Positions 44,265 to 56,251 are shown, counted from the stretch's first letter. The stretch is 64,000 bases of DNA from Dichetophora obliterata (GCA_963920525.1 OY986438.1:129282920-129346919), one strand, 5' to 3'. Numbers and translations are program-made. The notes: generated from the sequence alone by a model not told the origin.

Positions 44265-45420
44265 GGGTTTACCCTAGTGTCAAAAAACTTTTTGAAATTC
44301 TAACATCGAATTCCAAATCAGCGATCATCGCATCTACAAAGAGTATAAAGAAAAAAAAACACACTTTTAGGGTCCACCCTAGTGTCAAAAAACTTTTTTT
44401 AATTCTAACATCATATTCGAAATCAGCGATCAGCGCATCTACAAAGAGAATTAAGTCAAAAAACACATTTTACGGTCTACTCTAGTGTCAAAAAATATTT
44501 TCAAATTATTACCTCAGGTTCGAAATCAGCGACCTCTTAATACTGTTTGCACATACCCAAGAGTATAAAGCAGTGATGGGAACACATATATTATCATGTT
44601 CTTTGCTTGTGTGTGAAGCAGAGAAAAACGAAGAGCAACTTGGCGTTCGTAAGTTTTAAGCTGGAAGTTCATCGCTGCAGATGTGTTTTGCGTTCGTCTA
44701 CTCGGTGGAGCAATTTTATTAAGTATGTGAAAGCTAATGAGAGCGAATTTAATGCTTGTCAACTTTTCTTGCGTAAATTGCGTTTTTGACAGCATGTAAC
44801 AAATACAAATAACTTTGCCATTCTTCAGGCATAATTTGTATTTGTGCATTTGTAAAATTGCGCAGCCAAACCTAACTACAGCAAGAGCTCAACATCAACT
44901 GACTTGATTTGCTTAGCAAAAATCGAAACAAAGCAACAGCCGAACGCACACGATTGAAAGCCACACGAAGAAGCTTATAGTGTTCATGTGTCGACGTCGC
45001 TCAAGCAGCATTTTGTTTCCAAACACGTGTGTTTGGGAAATTAAAATGTGCCCTACACTGGTAAAAGCAAAAAAAAAACATTTTTAGGATCCACTCTAGT
45101 GTGAAAAACTTTTTGAAATGTAAAACCAAATTGGAAATCAACGATCTTTGCATCAAAAAAGAGTATAAAGCCAAAAAACACATTTCTAGGGTCCACCCTA
45201 GTGCCAAAAAGTTTTTGAAATTCTTAAATCAGATGCGACATCAGTGACCCCTTATTCTGCTAGCACATATACAAAAATTTAAAAAAACACATTTTTAGGG
45301 TCTAACTAGTGTTAACTTTTTTTTTTCTAATTAACTTCTGAACAGCGCATCTAAAAAGAGTATAAACAAAAAAAAAACATATTTAGAATCCACCCTAGTG
45401 GCAAAAAAACTTTTTGACAT
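44265..45420. repeat. Tandem array, about 107-bp unit, interrupted
   Basis: Units start with GGGTCCACCCTAGTGTCAAA and contain AACTTTTTGAAATTCTAA, CGAAATCAGCGATCATCGCA and AAGAGTATAAAG. Three units lie at 44265-44570 and four at about 45085-45420. The split is caused by the hAT-type element 44571-45060. Two adjacent units happen to stay open on the minus strand, producing a repeated peptide, but other units do not. Confidence 0.85.
44571..45060. mobile_element. 490-bp non-autonomous hAT-type element
   Basis: Ends are CAGTGATGGGAACA and, inverted, CAGTGTAGGGCACA; CAGTGxxGGG is a common hAT terminus. Flanks GTATAAAG (44563-44570) and GTAAAAG(C) (45061 onward) look like an 8-bp duplication that has since lost one base. 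It interrupts the 107-bp array. It is less AT-rich than its surroundings and has no transposase. Confidence 0.65.
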
Positions 45421-45591
45421 CTGATTGCACTTAATTACACACTCGCTGGAGTTTCCATTTCTTAAAAATAATTAAAACTTAATTGAAACAAAGATTCTCT
45501 CGTATGATTTAAAAAAAAAAATCAAAATAAAAAAATAACAAATGCGTTTTAACGAAATTTCTTCGTGTCAGAAACAGTGATACACAAAGAG

Positions 45592-45699
45592 TGAGAGAGA
45601 GAGAGAGAGTGTGAGAGAAAGAAAGAAAGAGAAAGAGAAAGAGAAAGAGAAAGAGAAAGAGAAAGAGAAAGAGAAAGAGAAAGAGAAAGAGAAAGAGAG
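45592..45699. repeat. GA / GAGAAA microsatellite
   Basis: GAGAGAGAGA followed by about a dozen GAGAAA units. Confidence 0.95.
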
Positions 45700-45707
45700 A
45701 CTCGGCT

Positions 45708-46406
45708 CATGATTCAATTACTATAGGTTGTCCATTCATTTGACGTTTACTCACAAGAATGAAGATATACACCCGTAAAATTGAAGAGGAGAGCAAAAGA
45801 GTAATTTTTTAATGCCATCAAAGTAATCAGTTGCAGGAATATCATACTTTTTTGCAGTACTAAATACCTAAGGATACATTTCACTGCTGCTTTTTCTACT
45901 ACGTCCTGCACTGCTTGTTTGTTTTGATATTAAATTTAAGTAAGTTTTAAAAAAACTAATTTCAATATTTTGTTGTGCAAATCTATTCACACCGCTGACG
46001 GCTTTATATTTTCCACTGGCACATTATATTTTCAAATTTTATCACTAAAATACACTGTTTTTCAAACACCGCACGTTATTTTAACAATTACAACTTAATA
46101 GTAGCGATTTATATTTCAATTGAAAAAAAAACGACTCGCAACAAAATTTAAAAACAATTTTTAATAATAATTATCAGAGCAATAATTATTATAAACGCAA
46201 TGCAAACTATGTTTTTCCTGCTAACAGCAAAATATAGAATAACTACTTTTTAAAATAAAATACACAACAAAACACTGAAACATAACTTTTTTCATAGAAG
46301 ACCACAAAACCCTGGTTGTCATTTATATTTGAGAGAGAATATATTTTTTTTTACAAATTTACGGGTGTTGTCAAACGAATGGACAACCTGTAATAATTGA
46401 ATCATG
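45708..46406. mobile_element. P-element-like non-autonomous transposon, 699 bp
   Basis: Exact 8-bp direct repeats ACTCGGCT flank the unit (45700-45707 and 46407-46414). The left end reads CATGATTCAATTAC followed by TATAGGTTGTCCATTC; the inverted right end reads CATGATTCAATTATTAC followed by AGGTTGTCCATTCG, and homology runs on through TTTGAC to about 35 bases. The Drosophila P element has an 8-bp duplication and a 31-bp end that starts CATGATGAAATAACATAAGG and continues TGGTCC, so start, spacing and GTCC core agree. The interior (about 630 bp) is AT-rich and non-coding; a P transposase from another copy would be needed to move it. Near-identical ends suggest fairly recent insertion. Confidence 0.8.
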
Positions 46407-46414
46407 ACTCGGCT

Positions 46415-46740
46415 GCGACCTCACTTGCTCATTTGTTAGTCTGCTTGAATCTCAATATTCATTTGTAGTCTGCTCGATACTCGCACGCATACATACACAG
46501 AAATCTCAATGTTACGTGACAGTTTCTACCAAATCACACCGCCCGCAGGCCGCGTGATTGAAAATAATAAAATAATAATACCAATAAATAAAGCAATAAA
46601 ACAATAAAACTAAATTGAAAAGCAAACAATAAAAGGGTTAATAAATAGTAAAATAAAACAAAAAACAGAAATACCAATATCTAACGGAAATTAAAAATGA
46701 ATAATTTATTAAATATTTAAAATATAAAATAATGATTACC
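46415..46740. other. A-rich stretch before the hexanucleotide array
   Basis: Repeated AATAAAACAATAAAA sequence; nothing coding. Confidence 0.4.
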
Positions 46741-47272
46741 TACCTCTACCTCTACCTCTTCCTCTACCTCTACCTCTACCTCTACCTCTACCTCTACCTC
46801 TACCCTACCTCTACCCTACCTCTACCTCTACCTCTACCTCTACCTCTACCTCTACCTCTACCTCTACCTCTACCTCTACCTCTACCTCTACCTCTACCTC
46901 TACCTCTACCTCTACCTCTACCTCTACCTCTACCTCTACCTCTACCTCTACCTCTACCTCTACCTCTACCTCTACCTCTACCTCTACCTCTACCTCTACC
47001 TCTACCTCTACCTCTACCTCTACCTCTACCTCTACCTCTACCTCTACCTCTACCTCTACCTCTACCTCTACCTCTACCTCTACCTCTACCTCTACCTCTA
47101 CCTCTACCTCTACCTCTACCTCTACCTCTACCTCTACCTCTACCTCTACCTCTACCTCTACCTCTACCTCTACCTCTACCTCTACCTCTACCTCTACCTC
47201 TACCTCTACCTCTACCTCTACCTCTACCTCTACCTCTACTTCTACGACTACCTCTACCCCTACTTCTACCTC
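46741..47272. repeat. (CTCTAC)n microsatellite, about 530 bp
   Basis: Close to 88 hexamer units, almost perfect in the middle (46823-47235) with variants (CTCTTC, TACCCTACC, TTCTACGACTAC) at both edges. The 187-residue Pro-Leu open frame across it is only translation of the repeat. Its right edge touches the poly(A) end of the LINE. Confidence 0.97.
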
Positions 47273-50200
47273 TTTTTTTTTTTTGTTGGACGTAGTGATA
47301 GCAAGCCGGTGCTTTTTTAAGTAAGGAAGTTAATGTTATTTAATATGTTATTTATGTGTCTTCCTCACAAATTTCATGCATTATCAGATTTTAACATTTC
47401 GTTCAATAGATTCTCTTGAGTTTATGTAACATCTAGCATATCATTTAATGCTCGTATCTCTTCCAACAACTTTTCACATTCGAAAAGAATGTGTTTTGCA
47501 TCTTCTTCTAGCGCTTCGCATGAGTCACAGCTGCTTTTTTTCCTTTTAAATTTATTTAGGCATTTGTTAAAACTATCACGGTTTGTCATCTCCTAAGTCA
47601 GGAAATAGACCATGTTTCCATGTTGTCTTTCCATCCAGACTTTTATATTGGAGATAAGGCTATATGTCTAGCTTCCGTTTATGTCTTGATTCCAACGTTC
47701 TTATCATTTAGCCACTATATTGTCCCTGGAATTCTTTTTTATTTATCAGATTTTTCTCTTTCGCTCTTGTGAATTAGTGTTGGCTCAACTTATAAGTTTA
47801 GTTTGGGTATATATTTCCCCTCTTTCCAGTATTAATAGGTCTATTGGTGGTAAACCGGCAAGCACTAATACCGGACTTGTGGATACTGTACGGTACGCTA
47901 ATATAATTATCAGAGCTCTATGTGCTTTTCTCAGAGCTCTAACTCTATGTGCTTTTTGTAGCTCCCTAATATTTTACTTAAAATTCAGTGCCCTGACAAA
48001 GCTGGGAGTGCACTACGCTGTTTATTAATTTTCTTATCTGTGGCCTTGGGCCACCACAGTATGGTATTATTCCGGCCAATGATGCTGCCGTTCACAAAGC
48101 TTTGCCACGAATAGATACTACGTGTTGTCAAAAACTAAGCTTTTCATCCAATCGTACACCCAAATAGCATAAGCTTCGTTTAAAGGGTATCTCTCTATCT
48201 TGTAGTCGTACTATCGGTATTTTGAAGACCCCACGATCTGTCACTACAATTGCTTCCGTTTTTGGAATTGCAAGTTTAAGACCGTTTCTGCGCAGCCATC
48301 TGTTACAGCAACATAAGCTATAATTTGAAACAATCTCGAATAATTCAGCAGTTGGCTGGTTTACTACAAGAGCCGATATCTTCAGCGTAACCTATTAGTT
48401 TTGCGCCTTCTTGTAGTTCCATATTCAGTATGCCATCGTACAGTATGCCATCCAGAGGAATGGTCTTAATTTGGAGCCCTGAGGTTCACCGGCCATTATT
48501 CGGTACTTTTTTATATTATTTTTCGTTCCATAAATTAAGATTCTGTTGTCCAGATAGTCTGCTACTATGTTATAGAGATAGTTGTCTACACGTCGGTTTC
48601 TCAAAGCTTGTAGTACCACTTTCCATTTTACTGTGTTGAAAGCGTTTTTTTATTATTGCGCAGTATTTTCCTGTTATTTTGGCCTGTAAAGCTTTATTAT
48701 ATACTTCGCTAATGTCATCAACTGTATTCTTCTCTTTGCGAAAGCCATGTTGTATAGCAGATAGTCCTCCAAGGTCATATATGCGCTCTTCCAAAAGTTT
48801 TAGCATTACCTAATACTTTTTCTAATGAGTTAAACACGCAGAGTGGTCTATAGAAACTAGGCTCATTTAATGGTTTATTTCCCTTTCGTAAAAAAAATTA
48901 ACTTTTGTATTTTTCATTTAGCAGGAAAGATCCCGCTTATTCAACATAAATTGAGGACTTCAAGTAAAAAGTCCGGTCGTATCTCACATATCACATTTAT
49001 GACCGCATTTGATATACCGTCTGGTCCTGGGCTCTTACCCATTTTTAAGGGTCAGAATATTTTTCGTTACATAGCAGTACCTTATTTTATACTCTTTTAT
49101 GGCTGTTATTAAAGTTTTACGTGTCCTTTTGTACTCAACCGTTAAGAGTTGGTTATCATAGTCAAGACTTATTTATAAGGTTGTGGCACTTGAGAGAAAT
49201 GCTCTCTTGTCCGACTTTGCTTTAACTATCATCTGTGCTTTTCTTTGTTGTATGCACTAATTTTGACATTTTCTCTTGATTTATTTTCATCCATTCTGAC
49301 AATTCGACCGAGCTCACTCTCAAGTGTCAAAACTTTATAAATGAGCCTTGCCCATGGTTTCGTGTTGACGCTCGACGTGCTGCGAGACATATTGCCCTCA
49401 ACTCACGTATTTTAGCATTACACCAGTATACTGGGCGCTTCTTATAGTATTTTTGAGCTCTTGGCATTGTAACATTACACGCTTTTGTGAGTGTCTTTGC
49501 CAGTGATTCTGCGGCATTTTATACATTTATAATTTCGGATTGGCTAACAATACTTCTCTCTTTAGCTTGAGTGATATATTCAAACAATTTTTTGTCATCA
49601 AGTTTTCTGACGTTCCATCTTAAGAAACCTACATCTTCTACAGTCATATTTGGACGTTTATCTATATTAAATGAAATATACTGGCGGTCACTTAAGAAAA
49701 TATCTTCCAGCACTATCACATTAATGTTTTCATTGTAGAGGTTTGCCGTTCCACGGGTAATGTCAATAATACTACCACCTGTTCCTTTTCGAAAGGAAAC
49801 CTTGTCTCCTATATTGATTACCGTGAGACCAAGACTATCAATCATTTCACAATTGATACTCTTTTTATCAAGTTTATTGGAGTTCCCATTCTGTAGATTA
49901 ACTATTGAAAACCCCTCCAATGATCACTTTATATTTTAAGGACCTGATAGAAACATCAAGTACGTTGAGTGCTTCTGCAAACAAACTTAGATCCATATTT
50001 CGTGAGTACTAGCAACTATATACTCTAATTCTGCCCACTGTGGCATATACGAAGCCAACGTTGTTTTCATCGCTTATTATTAATCTCCTGTTTCTTACCA
50101 TGATGGCTGCGCGATGGTCTTGTGCTTCTTTACCTCGTCCTAGATTATTGATCTGCAGAAATTGCATGATCAATTTCTTGCTTTATTCTCCTCTTGATTG

Positions 50201-50820
50201 CACATGCTGTACTACCAATATAATGATGAACATTTATTGAGCCACTTTCATGGCATAGAATTCATCTCGTTTCCGCTTTACATTCTTTAGCATTTCCTGC
50301 ATAGATTGGCTCTATCTGTATCCTTACACTAGCTCAAAATGTGACCCTGTACTAGGCACCTGAAACATTTATTAACTCTAATCCTACTCCTCAACCTACA
50401 CATAACCCATTCTACTCTGACATGTTTCGCACGAAGTAGTGGAGCTGCTAAGTGCTCAGGTAGTTGAACGAGCGACTGTTTGGTCCCTCCTAACGATGTT
50501 CTAAAATTTCATATTTTGAACGTTGTGGGTTCTTCAATTGTTGTGGGTTCTTCTTCTGTTGACTCATCCATGTCCCTGATATCAAGGATGTGATTTTTGG
50601 TAACCGCTCTAATCATGACGTCTTCACCAAGCGTGTTCCTATAGCGCTTTTGAGCTTTTCGATTTGCCTTCGCCTTTTTTTAGTTGAACGAGTAAGTCTC
50701 CAGATCTTGTCTACCACTACCGTATCCGTAACCAATTCACTACATGACCCAATCATTATACATTATGACTTTAAGTTCTTCAATCCTCAGAGCAGGTAAA
50801 AAATCGTACTTTCATAAATA
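47273..50820 (-). mobile_element. Degenerate LINE of R1/LOA-like type, with poly(A) end
   Basis: Read on the minus strand the parts occur in the order gag zinc knuckle, endonuclease, reverse transcriptase, C-terminal zinc motif, and poly(A) (T run at plus 47273-47284). The knuckle near 50300-50370 reads CFRCLVQGHILS, stop, C (CX2CX4HX4C). This order and the C-terminal CX2C...HX4C motif are typical of R1, LOA and I-group LINEs. Age is considerable: stops and frameshifts occur throughout and the catalytic box is changed. The 5' limit near 50820 is approximate. Confidence 0.8.
47420..50620 (-). pseudogene. Endonuclease/reverse transcriptase remnant of the R1/LOA-like LINE
   Basis: On the minus strand, NNLGRGKEAQDH and IMVRNRRLIISDENNVGFVY (about 50150-50030) begin the endonuclease, which continues in the 133-codon frame 49519-49920 (SINCEMIDSLGLTVINIGD, SIIDITRGTANL, VLEDIFLSDRQYISF). 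Reverse transcriptase pieces follow: LSAIQHGFRKEKNTVDDISE (48700-48760), VADYLDNRILIYGT and AGEPQGSKLRPFLW (48440-48560), then GAKLIGYAEDIGSC near 48380, where the catalytic YADD has become YAED. Near 47490-47530 the C-terminal CDSCEALEEDAKHILFEC zinc motif is readable. Many disabling changes; no product. Confidence 0.85.
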
Positions 50821-51830
50821 TTCAGGGACTAAGATAAATCGAACTTTTCCTATCCACAACTGGTTAATCAAAAATTAATTTACTTAAACGCATTTACTTT
50901 GCTTCAATCTGTTTAGCTAATTCGCTGATTGACCACTCAGTTAGTAACCTTATTCGGCTTTTTGTCTATCTGTCTGTCTGCTCCGCTTATTACTACGCTA
51001 TGGTTTGACAACAGTAGTTTTGGTTTTTGATATTTTGGCTCATAGTCGCATTCGCTCGCTCTCTCTTTCTCTCCCTCTTAAATGGCGAACCATGCAGTTA
51101 TTTGCAATGTAATTGACCGCAGTTACTTGGTTGTTGCACAGCCACTTTTATTTAAGTTCCTTCATTTTTCCTTTTTTCTTTTAGTTTTCTTTCATTCACT
51201 CCTTAGTTTCGCAAATGTCTGGACTCTGGTCGATTGAATATAAAAGAAAGTTTTGTATGGCAAATATTTGATTTTCATCCACTTGAGCATGTAAGTTTTT
51301 CTGGCTCGCTTGTTCAATTGCCATGAAAAGGCAAAGTATAGAAATTCACCAAAACTCACACAAAATGAGTTTTACTGGCTTAGTTTAGAGCAAATTTGTT
51401 TGTGTTGCTGTTATAATATGCTAAAAAAATCCATTAAAAATATCAAAAAAAAAAAAATTCATCCATAGTAAAACCAAGTCCTAAAATGAGTTCTTTTTTG
51501 AAGTTATATATATTTATTAATTATTTGCTATCGCCTGTTTTGGGAAAACTAAGATTCGTATTTCTTCCCTAACTAATCCTGGAAAAAACAGAAATTTAAT
51601 TCTGTAATTTCGAATATAAAAAAAATTGCATTTGCTTTTTGCGGTACTATAAACCTTTTACTTGCAATATTGTATGTATTCAACGTATGTTGAAAATAAA
51701 CTTCACAAATAGTGTTCACAAATAGACTATTAGACTACTTTATTTGAAGGTAAAATCAAATATGAACAGGAGGTTAATTACAGCTGCAAAAAAAAAGAGT
51801 TAAAAAAGAATAAAACTTAATAAAAATTAT
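50821..51830. other. Intergenic stretch
   Basis: TCTGTCTGTCTG and CTCGCTCTCTCTTTCTCTCC simple runs at 50965-51075; otherwise unique AT-rich DNA. No gene is supported. Confidence 0.35.
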
Positions 51831-51989
51831 GTTGATTTTATATGATTTAAATACAAATTCTAAAAGTTTGATAGTTTAAATCATACTTGATTTTAAATAC
51901 AAATTCTAGTTGTTTGATAGTTTAAAATCGTTTATTGAGCTTAAGGTCAATGTTAGAACAATTAATTGTTCTACCGAATCTTTCCAAAG

Positions 51990-52040
<51 letters not shown>

Positions 52041-52283
52041 AGTTTTTTAAATATAAAAAGGAAAAAATCACTAGCTGAGTACGATTTTTCCTTTTCATAT
52101 TGAAAAAACTTTGTTGTTGTTGTTTCTTTGGAAAGATTCGTTAGAACAATTATTTGTCCTAACTTTGACCTTAAGCTCAATAAACGATTTTAAACTATCA
52201 AACAACTATAAAATGTATTTAAAATCAAGTATGATGTAAACTATCAAACATTTAGAATTTGTATTTAAATCATATAAAATCAA
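51831..52283. mobile_element. Palindromic foldback element, 453 bp
   Basis: The left half (TTGATTTTATATGATTTAAA, TTGATAGTTTAAATCATAC, AAATCGTTTATTGAGCTTAA, GTTAGAACAATTAATTGTTC) is repeated inverted in the right half nearly to the base, around a short loop (CACTAGCTGAGTACG). A (CAA)n run of about 17 units expands one arm at 51990-52040. Related copies are at 17084-17395 and 21590-21640. There are no genes and no clear target duplication. Confidence 0.9.
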
Positions 52284-52563
52284 AATAATAAATAAACGAG
52301 GTCATTTAGGAAAAAAACTAACTTAATAAAAATATTAACATATTGAAATTGTTTTTGGCTTAAATTAAACTTGTTCTCCTCCTGACATATGGCTACACTC
52401 ATACCTAATGCTCGTATCTTGATTTGGTCAAAATACAGTATATTTGCCTCAAAAATCCGAAAAATACAGTATTTCAATTTTCAAAAAACAGTATTTTTTA
52501 CACTATTCATTTTATTCAATGAAAATTACAGAAAAGAGCTAATTCGTAACTTTCAACTTTTGT

Positions 52564-54480
52564 ATTTATCCTTTATAGAAATTTGACGAAGCAAGTCCGG
52601 CTTTGTTTTAAGGTATTTGTAGAAATCAACGCATTCATACTTCAAGTTACATTTTACGATCATAATCGCCTTCAACGTTTCCACATCCAATCGAGTTTTG
52701 TCTGATGTCCATGTTTTGTTTACCGCAGCAAAGATTCGCTCGACCGATGCTGAAGTGGCTGGCAAGCATAGAATGTATTCAACGATCGTAGCCATTTCTT
52801 TGTATTCACAATCAACGTTTTCGAAATGAGTAAATATTTCGACCCAACGATTCACAATCGAAACGTTGCCATCCTTCCACTGCGAGATTTTCTCACTCGT
52901 ACAGTAGTTTTTAACATATCGGAATTGCGAGTGCAAATTTGCGGCATTTTCGTTGGCATTGCACAGATTGTTTTCGCTCAACTTGTTCATAACCTCTTGT
53001 ACATCACTCCATTTTGGTGTTTCTTTCAATGATGCCCACGCAAAAAGTTTCAGCGGCTGAAATGGTGCTGCCCAAAGGAGGAAATAGGAGAGTGCAGAGT
53101 CTGCAAATTAGTAGAAAAAATTAGTATCAAATCATTGAAGAGCTGTACAAAAGCAGGCAAAATATTACCGAAAAATTCGTTGCAGATAGCAGCCATCTCT
53201 TCTGAATTGTATCCATCGTCAATAAGTCTTTTTTTCTCAGCTGCTGTTGCTGGTGACAAAAAATCATCTTCTTTCCGCATTTTCAGTGTTCTTTCAAGGT
53301 CATTCAAAGATTGTGCCACTTCAATTGCCGTGACATCATCACCTTCAATCTTTAGCACGTATTAAACGAACAATTCAGCCTAAAAAAAAAAGGAAAATAT
53401 TAAGTTAAGTGAAGTTGTCAGAATTACATAATAAAAAAGTTTTTTACCTGTTCTTGCACGAACATCAACCAAAATTTCGATGATTCGTTTCTCAAAAACT
53501 CCTTCAGCTGCTTTTCTCCTCTTTCATGTGCAAGGAAATACGATTGGAGAGCATCATAGAGTTCCAAAATACGTTTGATAGCTGGTGCAAGAGCCAAGAA
53601 TCGTGTTTTTGCATATCCGAGCAATTTGTCATATTTTAACAACAACCCATTCTACGTCGAATGGTATCTCGTCACTTGCAAATTTTAATGCGTTGTGTGT
53701 AATGTGAGCGACACAGCCGATGCCAATCAAATGCGGGAGCCACTGCTTTAATCGGTAAAAAACATTATTCTGGCCGCCTCGAGTGTCTCCACCAAAATTA
53801 ACTTTTGCATTGTCGCCGCAGAAGCAAACGATTTTCAACTTCAGATTGAATTTACTGGCGGCCGATTCTATGAGCTCGGATATAATAGTAGAAGTTTCAC
53901 CAGCTTCTTCGGTTAGATTCAAAAGTCTAACACGTACACCGACAGTCGGAATGAAATATCGAACGAGCACGGGAAAAAGTTTAATATTTCCATGGTTCGA
54001 TGCATCAGTGTAGATTGATACAAAACTACATTCTTTCAAATCTTGTTCAAGCAATTTTTGGGCGTGCGATGCGAAAACATTGACGACTATTGATTGACAT
54101 TTGACTGAGAACACGAAAACTTTTTGATATGAAAACACGATTTAAATATTTTCGTGGCACAATCCGACGACTTGAAACTGTGATTGGAATTTACCACATG
54201 ATAGGCCCACACTCCTTCCATTGCCGCTATATGTGCATCCAAATCCGACGTAAAATGTGATTTTATGGACGTGCTGGCAGAAGCAGCATTTAAAGCATGT
54301 CTATGTTTTTTTGCCGTAACATGTCGCGCAATATCCGCGTTACCACCAGATGCAATTCAAAATGTACTTCTACACACGCTGCAAAAAACATCACTTTCAC
54401 TTTTTGCTGCTTTTTCGAGAAAGGAATACTTTTCACGAAGTTTTTCGGTCAATATATTTTTAGCTTTTGTTTTCGACATT
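52564..54480 (-). pseudogene. hAT transposase gene, inactivated, with one visible intron
   Basis: The frame starts MSKTKAKNILTEKLREKYSF near 54480 and leads into a zinc finger, VFCSVCRSTF, stop, IASGGNADIARHVTAKKHRH. The catalytic region follows in 53629-54138 (SIYTDASNHGNIKLF, GDNAKVNFGGDTRGGQNNVF, GCVAHITHNALKFA), with frameshifts near 54125 and 53650. A 68-bp intron (53380-53447, GTAAAA...TTTTTTTAG) joins FVQEQ to AELFV, stop. The C-terminal frame 52553-53029 ends with the hAT dimerisation motif YILCLPATSASVERIFAAVN and KTWTSDKTRL. At least two stops and three frameshifts are present. It is a different lineage from the hAT remnant at 1-1965. Confidence 0.92.
53380..53447 (-). other. Intron of the hAT transposase pseudogene
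   Basis: Minus-strand CAG|GTAAAA at 53447 and TTTTTTTTTTAG|GC at 53380 give a 68-bp GT-AG intron; joining keeps the reading frame. Its size is typical of short fly introns. Confidence 0.75.
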
Positions 54481-54871
54481 TTTTATTCTTCTAAATTAGT
54501 AATCGAGAGCAAACTCCAAGTGACGCGCGTTGAATATGAAAGAATAATGACAAGGCACCAATTAAAAGGGAAAGAAAGAGACAGCTATATATGATATGTT
54601 GCTATGTACGCTTCGATTTTCGCCGTTTACATGTGTCAATATTCGCAACGTTTGAATTCGCTTTGACTGTGTTGCCATTGTTGTGTCTGATATTTTGAAT
54701 TTAAGTTGAATTTCGGAGCGTTAAAAAAATTAAAATTTCATTTTTTTCTCCAGCGAAAAAACAGTATAGTAAAATACAGTATTTTGGGGAAAAATGCAGT
54801 ATGCAGTATTTGGATTGAAATTACAGTATAATACTGCGAAATATAGTATAGATACGAGCATTACTCATACC

Positions 54872-56251
54872 AAAGACTTTATAACTACTATTTAAAAATA
54901 TCGGTGCTCACACTAATAAATTTACCGAAAAAAGACATGTTTTCAAAACCTTAAATGCACATTACTTCGGTAAAAAAGCAGATAAACTAACGTTTTTTCT
55001 TTAACTTACTTAATATTAAATGTTGTTTAAAACTGCATACTAAGATTTTATAATTTTATAATTTTTTTGTTATAAAATTTGTAGAATTTTAAGTTTAAAA
55101 CAAAAAAACAGCAAAATTTAAAAAAAAAAATTATTATTTTTACTCTTCCGTCCAAAATAACACTTAGAACACCTCTTTCAAGCCACCGAAAATAAAATTT
55201 GAACATTTTTCTTTCCAAATAAGATCTTTGGAACATTATATTTTTCAGTTATGCATTTATTCTGGGTAGAAAGGACAAGTATTAATTTGAAGAACTACTT
55301 TTGTGGAAAAAACGACCTTGAGCGACCTCTAAACCTTTTTCAAAAAATCCGAAAAAATCTCAACTTTTTTTTTTTGTGACGAACTTTCGAATTCCGCTCG
55401 CCCCCTAAAAATTTTACAAAAAAGTTTGCGCCCTAATGTGCATTCTCTTGGTAAAAAAAAAAATTTTAAAAAAATGTTAACTTAAAACTTTTAAATATCC
55501 AGCAGTCAGTTAGTTGCAGTTAGTTGACACAACTAGCTCCACTAATTTTTCCTATCAGATAAAGATGTGGTAAGTAAGATAACCGCGGCTGAAATTGATA
55601 TTTCGGTGTCTTAATCAACTGTTGATTACTTTTGCAGAAGTAAATTTAGGTAATATATTATGAGTAATGTTACCAACTATACTAACTTTCTAAGTATCAT
55701 ACTTATTTTCAGCTTCATATACTTACTAAAATTCATTACTTATAAGTATACTTATATTTAAGAGTTATACTTATTTATGATTACTTTTCAGCTCTGGTTA
55801 AACGTTTGTTTGTAAAAGCTAATAAAGTTTGGAAATTGAAGTCAACTGCGTCAATACGGACTCTGAAGTCAATTTTTTTATGTAAAAAATGTAAAAGTTG
55901 TATCGAATTTTAAATTTTTTAAAGACAATACCTGACATATTAAACAACATTTACAGTCAAGACAAATACGATTTTAAGCAAAAAGAAAACAAAAAACAGT
56001 AAATTGAGCTCTTCAATTCATCGACAGTGAGGGCGAATACTGATGTATGCATTTGAATGTGATTATTATATTTTTTTTTAATTAACTTCTTTGAAAGTAC
56101 GTACTACTTTAAACTTTTTGTTGTGGGTTCGTTTGTTTTCCAACTATTTTATATTCTAGAAATACATATAAACTGTAAATGTATAAAATTAATATTTTGT
56201 TTTTATTTGAATACTTTTTGATTTTAGATAACACAGTGAAACACTTAATAT
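54872..56251. other. AT-rich stretch
   Basis: 55660-55800 has repeated TACTTATACTTA/ACTTATAAGTAT motifs and a ACCAACTATACTAACTTT start that resembles, inverted, 57640-57720; these may be the worn ends of a larger unit enclosing 56252-57450. No gene. Confidence 0.35.

Larger units (their letters stand above)
52406..54863 (-). mobile_element. Complete but dead hAT transposon, 2458 bp
   Basis: Exact 8-bp target duplications CTCATACC lie at 52398-52405 and 54864-54871. The ends are perfect 14-bp inverted repeats TAATGCTCGTATCT. Subterminal regions carry many ACAGTAT motifs on both sides (left 52433-52500, right 54770-54850), the kind of repeated site hAT transposases bind. The interior holds one minus-strand transposase gene with an intron. 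Length, duplication size and gene content match a standard hAT element; the ends do not start with the more usual CAG. Confidence 0.95.

Noticed and set aside
44269..44466. Minus-strand frame with an internal repeat, like a repeat protein
   Set aside because: The repeat is the 107-bp DNA array; neighbouring units do not keep the frame.
46732..47295. 187-residue Pro-Leu open frame
   Set aside because: It is only the translation of the CTCTAC microsatellite; hexamers without a stop stay open in all lengths.
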